DNA of 24,586 nucleotides, from positions 1 through 24,586 of the forward strand of contig JBLHKV010000019.1 of NCBI GenBank assembly GCA_047618115.1, in the 5' to 3' direction. The notes under the pieces were generated by a model. That model saw only the letters and a program-made list of their open reading frames with translations, was not told the origin of the DNA and ran no database searches. Positions 8,245-14,163 of this stretch are shown piece after piece. The DNA is from CALJGI01 sp047618115. GTDB taxonomy: Bacteria > Pseudomonadota > Gammaproteobacteria > Pseudomonadales > Halieaceae. A program made the position numbers and the translations under genes. Every line of letters begins with the position of its first letter. Position 1 is the first letter of the stretch.

Positions 8245-8445
8245 CGTCGGCCTTATTTTCAAAAATCTCGCTGAACACCCGTAATTTAGCAGAGCAAGGC
8301 TGGTAATTAGGCGCAAAAAAATTCCTTCATTGGTGCGTTCGCCTCCTGAGGTACTGTCACAAACGCTTCAAATCCGTCCACCAAGATGCCCCTGAGAGTC
8401 AAACGGGTTTATAGTTAGGTATGCGATGCCTCTAGGAAAAGCGCG
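8245..8445. other. Intergenic stretch upstream of the M3 peptidase
   Basis: No gene, repeat or clear promoter is recognised. A TATAGT at about 8410-8415 could be a weak -10 for the peptidase, but no matching -35 is seen. The Shine-Dalgarno AGGA lies 8 nt before the peptidase ATG. Confidence 0.3.
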
Positions 8446-10278
8446 ATGAAGGAATCCTGTAAGACCACAGGTGCTGAACAAGTTCGATGGGATCTTACCG
8501 ATCTCTACAAAGATGTCGACGACCCCCTGATCGACAATGACATTGCGCTGCTCGGGAAGCTCGCAGCGGATTTTCAGCTACAGTTCTCAGGAAAACTCGG
8601 GGATCGACTTGGGGACGCTTTATCGGCCAAAGCGGAGCTGAGTTGCCTGCAAGCCAAACTGAGTATATTCCTGTTTTTGAGCCGCAGCACGGACTCGGCC
8701 AACGAGCACATTCAGCAGCGGATTGGCGTGTTAAACGAAAGCTGGAGTCGGTGTAGTGCCAATCATTTAACATTTTTCAACCACGAACTAGCGCAGATGG
8801 ACGAGTCCGCGTACCAGTCCCTGTGTGAATCTGACCCCGTGGTGGGCCATCATCGCCCTTATCTGGATCACCTGCGAAGTACCAGCGAATACCTACTGGA
8901 ACAGGATGTCGAGCGAGCGCTAAAAATCCGCGATCCATTTGGAGGTGGTGAGTGGTCCGAGTATGTCGAGGATTTAGCGACAGAACTTCGCTTCAATCTC
9001 GTAGATGAGTCCGTCACGCTGCAGAAAATTCTCCAAACATCGTTAGACGACCCTGACGCGGAGCGACGGTTCAATGCGCTAAAAAGTCTGAGTACAGGTT
9101 TATCTACCCATAAGCACGATCGGCTCGCTGCTCGGGCGCTCAACGTAGTGCTGGGCGCCAAGGCCGTGGAAGACAGCGAGCGAGGCTACGCTGGCCCCAT
9201 GTCTGCCCGCAATCTCGACAATCATGTCGATGACGACACGGTCGAAGCGTTGCACCTGGCGGTGGCCGAAGACGCAACGCGTCATGCCAGGCGTTACTAT
9301 CGACTGGTCGCGAAACACCTTGGTGTGAAAGTTCTCAAATGGTCTGACCGCGCAGCCCCCATGCCATTTACCAGTGAACGGATCGTCACATGGCAGGAAT
9401 GTGTGGAGACCGTGTTGGCAGCTTATGGATCCTTCAGCCCCACCTTGCGCGACTTGGTGCAGAAGATGCTTGCTAGCCAGTGGGTGGATGCGCCCCCCGC
9501 AGAGGGAAAGCGCGGAGGGGCTTTCAACTACTCTGTGCTATTACCTTCTGGCGAACCTCGGTCTTATAACTTGCTGAACTACATGGGATCATTAAATAAT
9601 GTGATGACTGTTGCTCACGAGCTTGGCCATGGCGTCCATGGCATGTTGGCTGCCGAATCGCAGGGTGCGTTGATGTTCCGTTCACCTACGGCCTATGCGG
9701 AGACGGCCTCTATTTTCGGTGAGATGACGACCTTCAACCACTTGCTGGGCAAGACCCAAAGCGACACCGAAAAGCTGTCACTGTTGATGAGTAAGTCGGC
9801 AGACTTTATCGGCACTGCGGTTAGGCAGATTTCATTTTCCAACTTCGAGCGACGAATCCACCTGGAACGCCGTACAGCCAAACTCAAGGTAGCCGACTTC
9901 AATGAGGCGTGGATGGCTGAAACCAAGGCTTTTTACGGCGAGGAAGGAGACATCTTCTCCTACGAGTATGCCGACAATCTCTGGTGTTATATCCCGCACT
10001 TTTTCAGACCGTTTTACGTGTACGCCTACGCCTTTGGCGAGCTGTTTACTCAGTCCCTTTACGCGCGCCGCGAGCACTATGGCGATGAATTTGAAAATAT
10101 GTATCTCGACCTGCTGAGAGCAGGAGGGAGTAAAAATGCAGTTGAGCTTATGGCACCGTTTGGGTTAGACCCGCGCGAGCCAGATTTTTGGCGTGAGGGT
10201 ATTGAGTCAAGCATTGCTGTCTGGCTTGACGAAGCAGAAGTGATTTCGGAGCGTATTCTATCGGGTCGAGGTAGTTGA
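8446..10278 (+). CDS. pepF: M3 family oligoendopeptidase (PepF-like)
   Basis: This is a cytoplasmic zinc metallopeptidase of the M3B type that cuts oligopeptides, probably in peptide turnover. The 610-residue length fits oligoendopeptidase F. The zinc motif HELGH is at residues 391-395 in the segment MTVAHELGHGVHG, and the third ligand is probably Glu419 in TAYAETASIFGE. The N-terminus WDLTDLYKDVDDP is typical of the family, as is the late segment YIPHFFRPFYVYAYAFGELF. No signal peptide is seen. It is a single plus-strand gene between the divergent carbonic anhydrase and the convergent small gene at 10347. It is not part of the conserved block and was probably inserted in this lineage. The function as a general oligopeptidase is well supported; natural substrates are unknown. 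Confidence 0.93.
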   Translation: MKESCKTTGAEQVRWDLTDLYKDVDDPLIDNDIALLGKLAADFQLQFSGKLGDRLGDALSAKAELSCLQAKLSIFLFLSRSTDSANEHIQQRIGVLNESWSRCSANHLTFFNHELAQMDESAYQSLCESDPVVGHHRPYLDHLRSTSEYLLEQDVERALKIRDPFGGGEWSEYVEDLATELRFNLVDESVTLQKILQTSLDDPDAERRFNALKSLSTGLSTHKHDRLAARALNVVLGAKAVEDSERGYAGPMSARNLDNHVDDDTVEALHLAVAEDATRHARRYYRLVAKHLGVKVLKWSDRAAPMPFTSERIVTWQECVETVLAAYGSFSPTLRDLVQKMLASQWVDAPPAEGKRGGAFNYSVLLPSGEPRSYNLLNYMGSLNNVMTVAHELGHGVHGMLAAESQGALMFRSPTAYAETASIFGEMTTFNHLLGKTQSDTEKLSLLMSKSADFIGTAVRQISFSNFERRIHLERRTAKLKVADFNEAWMAETKAFYGEEGDIFSYEYADNLWCYIPHFFRPFYVYAYAFGELFTQSLYARREHYGDEFENMYLDLLRAGGSKNAVELMAPFGLDPREPDFWREGIESSIAVWLDEAEVISERILSGRGS

Positions 10279-10287
10279 TCCGATGCT

Positions 10288-10341
10288 GTAGAACGCCTCA
10301 AGTTGCAGCTGCATTGTAGCTCGAGCCTTACCTAATTAGAC
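10288..10341 (-). repeat. Degenerate attC-like element (weak)
   Basis: Right after the stop of the small gene at 10347, the minus strand reads GTCTAAT (10341-10335), then a stem CTCGAG/CTTGAG enclosing the palindrome TGCAGCTGCA, and ends with GTTCTAC (10294-10288). GTCTAAT is one base from the common attC box GTCTAAC and AACTTGAGGCGTTC resembles the other side, but the two outer boxes are not complementary. It sits where a cassette's attC would be expected. It may be a decayed site or coincidence. Confidence 0.25.
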
Positions 10342-10346
10342 GCTGA

Positions 10347-10676
10347 TTATTTGAATCGCTCATTCCAACTGCCATTATTTTCGCGATTACAATTTTCTTC
10401 GGTATCAAAATTTACGTGCCGACGTATATCTCTAACATTTACATCAATGGACAATAGCTTTTCATTGATAAGACTATGCATTCCGTTCACATCTGTTTTT
10501 TTCAACTGCTCGTTTGTATCGTAAATGCACACTATAGAAAGACTGTCAGAAAAATTATTGTAGTTCACAAAATGTGTTATCCATTTGAATCCATCATAAT
10601 TATCTTGTGCAATATCACAAACCTCGGTTAACACCTCTATAAGCGCATTATCCATTTTTTTGTCAGTCTTTCTCAT
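10347..10676 (-). CDS. Small conserved hypothetical protein (109 aa)
   Basis: The product is a 109-residue soluble protein with no signal peptide or membrane segment. Its features GFKWITHFVNYNNFSDSLS, CIYDTNEQL and the C-terminal RRHVNFDTEENC...NNGSWNERF resemble a widespread small gammaproteobacterial family that is sometimes named a Fis family regulator without good reason. I know of no proven function. The ATG overlaps the stop of the methyltransferase gene (ATGA), so the two are translationally coupled and likely form one unit. The DNA is clearly AT-richer and richer in Asn and Lys codons than the core genes, which suggests transfer. Confidence 0.75.
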   Translation of the reverse strand: MRKTDKKMDNALIEVLTEVCDIAQDNYDGFKWITHFVNYNNFSDSLSIVCIYDTNEQLKKTDVNGMHSLINEKLLSIDVNVRDIRRHVNFDTEENCNRENNGSWNERFK

Positions 10677-11386
10677 TCTGATTGACGCCTAATAGTTGGC
10701 TCTACGACCGGTGCAAATATCGCTGTGGTAGCTTCCACAATTAGGCAGTGCCCATCAGACTGTTCCTCACGCCAGTGGGACAGCACCTTGAAATGAGACA
10801 TTTTGAGTTCCTCCAAGATATCCTCCTCTGCTCCGATATAACGTGTCGCAGTTCCATCGGGCAATAGAGTGCATCCGGACTGCAAATCCAAACCCTCCAC
10901 ATCTACGCTGAGATCACTAAAACACATTGTGTTGACCAGGAAATACCCACCTGGCCGCAACACACGTTTTATGCTGTCAAACAGAACACGGCGATCATCG
11001 CCGATGATGCAATGCAAAAGATGGCTATCGTAGACAAAATCAAACGCATCGTCGGCGAATTGCTCTAGATAAATAACATCACCAACCGAAAACAGCGCAT
11101 CACTATTCAATTCCAGTGCTCGCTTCTGCGCCAACGCTACTGCAGTTGGCGCTATATCAATGCCAGACACCAAGTAACCGCGTTGCGCAAACCAAAGCCC
11201 AATGTTACCCGCTCCACAACCTAATTCCAGTAAACAACCAGTCTTTGGTGCGTGACCATTAGCTAATGCTTTCGTAATCAATAGCTCATGGGTTCTATAT
11301 TCAGCGACATCTGAATCCCATCCCGGTGCGCCCTCAGCCAACTTCTTCTGGTACAAGGCCTCATGACCCTCATAGAAAGTTTTCAT
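10673..11386 (-). CDS. Class I SAM-dependent methyltransferase
   Basis: The 237-residue product has the Rossmann-type SAM-binding fold. Motif I is LLELGCGAGNIG at about residues 52-63, the acidic end of strand 2 is in SGIDIAP at about 74-80, and the later core motif is FDFVYDSHLLHCI with VLRPGGYFLVNTM. The N-terminal segment FYEGHEALYQKKLAEGAPGW probably caps the substrate pocket. The substrate is unknown; this subgroup usually acts on small molecules. The ATG lies 28 nt after the edge of the attC-like element, with GGGGA upstream, and the stop overlaps the next gene. It may be the first gene of a mobile cassette. Confidence 0.88.
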   Translation of the reverse strand: MKTFYEGHEALYQKKLAEGAPGWDSDVAEYRTHELLITKALANGHAPKTGCLLELGCGAGNIGLWFAQRGYLVSGIDIAPTAVALAQKRALELNSDALFSVGDVIYLEQFADDAFDFVYDSHLLHCIIGDDRRVLFDSIKRVLRPGGYFLVNTMCFSDLSVDVEGLDLQSGCTLLPDGTATRYIGAEEDILEELKMSHFKVLSHWREEQSDGHCLIVEATTAIFAPVVEPTIRRQSE

Positions 11387-11414
11387 GCATAATCCCCAAA
11401 TATAGTTGCTCGTC

Positions 11415-11487
11415 TCATAACATCTTACACAAGTGTACGGGCTATAAAACCAGGACTGCCGGAACGTACTTAAACGTTTTGTTATAC
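11415..11487 (-). repeat. Integron attC-like recombination site
   Basis: On the minus strand a 73-nt element starts with GTATAAC (11487-11481) and ends with GTTATGA (11421-11415). The two outer boxes pair through ATAAC/GTTAT. Inside are AAGTACG (11471-11465) and CGTACACTT (11439-11431), which pair with a 2-nt bulge, the pattern of L boxes with extrahelical bases. The start GTATAAC-AAA-ACGTTTAAG and the end resemble Vibrio-type attC sites. The TAA stop of the upstream gene falls inside the first box, as is common in cassettes. No integrase is in the window. This is a judgement by eye from the known attC architecture. Confidence 0.5.
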
Positions 11488-11850
11488 CTTACTTGACTCC
11501 TCGCATGTAATGGTCAAATCAACATGTACAATGAGACTCAGCCGTTTACCAATCTCGTGACGTGTTACATAGCCACATTTACCGGTTCGGTTTAATCCGT
11601 GAGCGAACGACACTAGATAATCGTATACGCCCTCCGACTGTGACCAAGAGTAGAATATTGTGCTTTCACTTCTAGGCGCTATCGCCCCAAATACAATTCG
11701 ATTAGACGGTAATTTAACTATGACTTCGTTAACGTTCTGACTGGAACGATTCACTATCACAACCTCTGGAGAGCCTACTGCATAGATCCCCAGGCCAGCA
11801 GCGAATATCACCAACAAAACGACTATGCCAAGGACAAATTTCTTTACCAT
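11482..11850 (-). CDS. Small membrane-anchored hypothetical protein
   Basis: From the ATG at 11850 the product has 122 residues. Residues about 3-23 form a hydrophobic segment (FVLGIVVLLVIFAAGLGIYA), either an N-terminal anchor or an uncleaved signal, so the rest is probably periplasmic. The outer part is beta-strand-like (VVIVNRSSQNVNEVIVKLP, SQSEGVYDYLVSFAHG) with two cysteines, in GKCGYVT and near the end in TCEE, that could form a disulfide. I recognise a pattern seen in small gammaproteobacterial proteins of unknown function, but no named family. The frame is open 25 codons upstream and would overlap the previous gene; the internal ATG directly before the hydrophobic stretch is preferred. 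The stop lies inside the attC-like element. Confidence 0.7.
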   Translation of the reverse strand: MVKKFVLGIVVLLVIFAAGLGIYAVGSPEVVIVNRSSQNVNEVIVKLPSNRIVFGAIAPRSESTIFYSWSQSEGVYDYLVSFAHGLNRTGKCGYVTRHEIGKRLSLIVHVDLTITCEESSKV

Positions 11851-11878
11851 ATATGTTCGTATCTCGAGACTGTGTGAA

Positions 11879-12544
11879 TCACAAACCGTATTTGTCAAGA
11901 AAGCCCTTTTTAGCCTTTTCGTCAACGATCCTGTCTCTTAAGTGTAAAATATATTGATTTAGAGGCTCGCGATCATTTGTTGAGATAATGCCTGAACATT
12001 TCTTCAAATTAAATACATAGAGTGATTTCGCGCCTTTTTGAGGAATTATTATTGGTGCAAATTTTCTATAGCAAAAATTTCCAGGTTCATCGCATAACAA
12101 TAGGTTCATACCTTCATAAAAACTTCTCAAACGCATTTTCTGGTGTGCAGGACTTAAATCAGTTAACTCTTTTACTCGTTGACCTGAGAGGTTAATGAGC
12201 AGCTGATCATCTAACAGGAGTGTAGAGGAGGTTTTCCAGTTTCGGGTCGATGGAATGACTCTGCCAATAAAGAAATTCCCATACTCTTTTGTGAACTCTT
12301 TAACTTTATGCTCGTTTTTAGCCGTTAAGAATTGTTTTAAATTTTTGTAAAAATCTGGCAAAAACTCTTTTAGCTTATTGTCTATTTCTTCACATACGCG
12401 TAACTCACCACTCTGGTAGTCATGCACTCTAATACGACCTCCCTCCTCTTGAAGGAAATATGCGAGTTCTGCACCAGGAAATCTTTCTGAGAGTTTCATG
12501 AATTCAGGGGAAACGTGGCCGAGGAGTCCACGAGTGTACACCAT
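11879..12544 (-). CDS. Hypothetical protein, 221 aa, unrecognised
   Basis: I do not recognise this protein. It is 221 residues, soluble, Lys- and Leu-rich, with no signal peptide or membrane segment. The middle (about 55-90) is helical and lysine-rich. A central part (about 100-125) reads like alternating strands (STLLLDDQLLINLSG), and there are four cysteines (residues about 51, 151, 158 and 184). The start is uncertain: ATG at 12544 lacks a Shine-Dalgarno, and an internal Met at about 12499 (MKLSERFPG) is equally possible. The gene could have lost its true 5' end where it meets the tRNA-Leu-proximal repeats. It ends 28 nt before the next gene on the same strand. Its base composition is AT-rich relative to the core genes. 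Confidence 0.6.
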   Translation of the reverse strand: MVYTRGLLGHVSPEFMKLSERFPGAELAYFLQEEGGRIRVHDYQSGELRVCEEIDNKLKEFLPDFYKNLKQFLTAKNEHKVKEFTKEYGNFFIGRVIPSTRNWKTSSTLLLDDQLLINLSGQRVKELTDLSPAHQKMRLRSFYEGMNLLLCDEPGNFCYRKFAPIIIPQKGAKSLYVFNLKKCSGIISTNDREPLNQYILHLRDRIVDEKAKKGFLDKYGL

Positions 12545-12622
12545 TTCATAGCAGCGATAGACCGACCCCTCGAGCGAGAGCCCCTAAACCAGAGAGAGAT
12601 TTTTTGATGACGGGAATCCGCC

Positions 12623-12671
12623 TTGGTCTGCGCGACCGCAAGACGATTTTCGCGGCGCTGATCGCGACCAA
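12623..12671. repeat. Inverted repeat with nested stem
   Basis: TTGGTC at 12623-12628 pairs with GACCAA at 12666-12671, and inside it CCGC (12636-12639) pairs with GCGG (12652-12655). It lies in the gene-free stretch 12545-12801 between the AT-rich genes and tRNA-Leu. It could be a folded transcript after tRNA-Leu, part of a relic attachment region, or chance in GC-rich DNA. Confidence 0.35.
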
Positions 12672-12676
12672 AGTGG

Positions 12677-12817
12677 GCCACACGAGCCCTCAATAATGCA
12701 GCTTTAGATATTTATTGGCACCGAAGGGGGGCTACGGGGCCGCCTAGGTGCGGCCAGCCTGGTCCGCACGAGCCCCTCGATATTGCAGATTCTTACATAT
12801 TTGGTGCCGAAGGCGGG
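12677..12817 (-). repeat. Two degenerate copies of the tRNA-Leu 3' end plus flank, 86 nt apart
   Basis: The segment 12677-12731 closely resembles 12763-12817. Both read CACGAGCC, then CTCAATAATGCAG or CTCGATATTGCAG, an AT-rich link, and then TTGG-CACCGAAGG or TTGG-TGCCGAAGG. The second copy runs into the 3' end of tRNA-Leu. The first therefore carries a tRNA-3'-end-like piece (TGG plus ACCGAAGG) at an offset of 86 nt, the length of the tRNA. Between them is a GC-rich stem (GGCCGC, loop CTAGGT, GCGGCC, 12739-12756). This is the pattern left by integration at a tRNA 3' end or by partial tRNA gene duplication. Confidence 0.5.
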
Positions 12818-12887
12818 ACTTGAACCCGCACGAGCATAGCTCACTACCCCCTCAAGATAGCGTGTCTACCAATTCCACCACTTCGGC
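12802..12887 (-). tRNA. leuU: tRNA-Leu (anticodon GAG)
   Basis: The 86-nt gene with encoded CCA has the acceptor stem GCCGAAG/CTTCGGC, the long variable arm of a class II tRNA, and the anticodon arm CTATC-TTGAGGG-GGTAG, giving anticodon GAG for CUC/CUU codons. The T-arm is GCGGG-TTCAAGT-CCCGC. It lies 24 nt after the secG stop with no terminator or promoter between, so it is probably cut from the tpiA-secG transcript. E. coli has leuU in the same place. Confidence 0.98.
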
Positions 12888-12911
12888 TAAAACTTTTCCT
12901 TATCTTCCCTA

Positions 12912-13307
12912 TTACTCTGTCGTTGGTATGTCGTTGAGCTCGGGTACATCATCTCGACTGGGGAATTCATCACCGCCGGGAATATCATCGAGAACCGGAA
13001 TATCTGAGGGACCAGCTAGCGGCTCGCTAACAGTCATCTCCGGAATCGGAATATTGATTTGGCCCGCAGCTTCCGAGCGACTTTTCGCTAGTATCGCCAG
13101 ACCGAGACTGCTGCAAAAAAATAGTACCACCAAAATGGTGGTTGCACGGGTCAATGCGTTGCCGCTGCCGGAACTCCCAAACAATGTCTGCGAGGAACCC
13201 GCACCAAAGGAGGCACCCATATCGGCGCCCTTGCCTTGCTGCAACATGATAAGACCAATAATGGCCAGAGCCACTATCAGATGTCCAACTAAAACCAGTT
13301 GTTCCAT
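12912..13307 (-). CDS. secG: Preprotein translocase subunit SecG
   Basis: SecG is a small inner-membrane subunit of the SecYEG channel that helps SecA-driven protein export. The 131-residue product has two membrane spans (about 4-22 and 54-73) joined by the conserved cytoplasmic loop MLQQGKGADMGASFGAGSSQ and LFGSSGSGNALTRAT. The tail from about residue 85 is Pro- and acid-rich with repeated D-I/V-P units and is probably disordered. It starts 2 nt after the tpiA stop and is followed directly by tRNA-Leu, so tpiA, secG and the tRNA are likely co-transcribed. Confidence 0.97.
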   Translation of the reverse strand: MEQLVLVGHLIVALAIIGLIMLQQGKGADMGASFGAGSSQTLFGSSGSGNALTRATTILVVLFFCSSLGLAILAKSRSEAAGQINIPIPEMTVSEPLAGPSDIPVLDDIPGGDEFPSRDDVPELNDIPTTE

Positions 13308-13309
13308 AT

Positions 13310-14053
13310 TCAGGTCGCCGCCATCACGATGGCTGCGAACTCCTCCTGCTTTAGTGCGGCACCACCGATCAGTCCTCCGTCGATGTCTACCTGCATGAAT
13401 ATCTCATTAGCATTGGCGGCTTTTAGGCTGCCACCATACAAAATTCGTACCTGCGCCGCGGCGTCGCTATCCATTTGCGCTAACTCTGCGCGAATAAATG
13501 CGTGTACCTCTTGCGCCTGTTCCGGCGTCGCGGTTTTTCCTGTACCTATCGCCCAAATTGGTTCGTAGGCTACAACTGTCGCCGCCTCCAGGTCGTTGTC
13601 GGCAAATACTGCCGTCAACTGCCGTTTTACTACAGCCAGTGCCTGACCGGAGTCGCGCTGCTCCAGTGTCTCACCTACGCAGAGAATCGGTCTCAAACCA
13701 GCCTGTAAAGCCGCCGCATACTTACCGGCGATCAACTGGTCCGTCTCTCCGTAAAGCGTCCTGCGCTCCGAGTGACCCAAAATAACAAAGGTACACCCCA
13801 GATCAGACAGCATCTGCGCAGACACCTCACCGGTGAACGCACCGTCGAGATTGGGATTACAATCCTGCCCCCCAACCGCAATCGAGCTGCCCTTTAACAG
13901 GCTCAACGCCACGTCCAGATAAACAAAAGACGGACAAACAACAACCTCTGCTTTTGAATCACCGATAGAAGCCGGCATACCGTCTAGCAGCTCAGCTGCC
14001 TGGGCACGAGATCCGTGCATCTTCCAATTTCCGGCTACCAAGGGTCTACGCAC
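13310..14053 (-). CDS. tpiA: Triosephosphate isomerase
   Basis: The enzyme interconverts dihydroxyacetone phosphate and glyceraldehyde 3-phosphate in glycolysis and gluconeogenesis. The 247-residue product is a TIM barrel with the catalytic residues Lys11 (AGNWKMHG), His94 (ILGHSERR) and Glu164 (AYEPIWAIGTGKTA), and the phosphate-gripping loop ILYGGSLKAAN. An upstream GTG in the same frame (14068) lies directly before and overlaps the ribosome-binding region; AGGAGG sits 6 nt before the GTG at 14053, so I choose that one, giving MRRPLVAGNWK. It is followed after 2 nt by secG. The glmM-tpiA gap is about 96 nt. Confidence 0.96.
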   Translation of the reverse strand: MRRPLVAGNWKMHGSRAQAAELLDGMPASIGDSKAEVVVCPSFVYLDVALSLLKGSSIAVGGQDCNPNLDGAFTGEVSAQMLSDLGCTFVILGHSERRTLYGETDQLIAGKYAAALQAGLRPILCVGETLEQRDSGQALAVVKRQLTAVFADNDLEAATVVAYEPIWAIGTGKTATPEQAQEVHAFIRAELAQMDSDAAAQVRILYGGSLKAANANEIFMQVDIDGGLIGGAALKQEEFAAIVMAAT

Positions 14054-14122
14054 TGTAATCCTCCTCACCAGCCCGATTCAAAAGGCGGGCAATCTTAACC
14101 AAGTTGCTTTAAACATACAAGA

Positions 14123-14163
14123 CTGCAACTGCGTAAAATATGGCTCTAATTACGCGAGTGCAG
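14123..14163 (-). other. Inverted repeat across the glmM stop codon
   Basis: CTGCA (14123-14127) and GCGTAA (14131-14136) pair with TTACGC (14150-14155) and TGCAG (14159-14163), with a 3-nt internal loop and a 13-nt apical loop. It includes the glmM stop. No U-tract follows, so it is more likely an mRNA processing or 3'-end stability element than a terminator. Confidence 0.35.

Noticed and set aside
12496..12693. A 65-codon minus-strand frame over the start of the 221-residue gene
   Set aside because: Low-quality Arg/Ser-rich translation overlapping the structured repeats; no start signal.
12748..13398. A 216-codon plus-strand open frame across tRNA-Leu, secG and the end of tpiA
   Set aside because: It reads through a clear tRNA and antisense to two conserved proteins; the translation has no family features.
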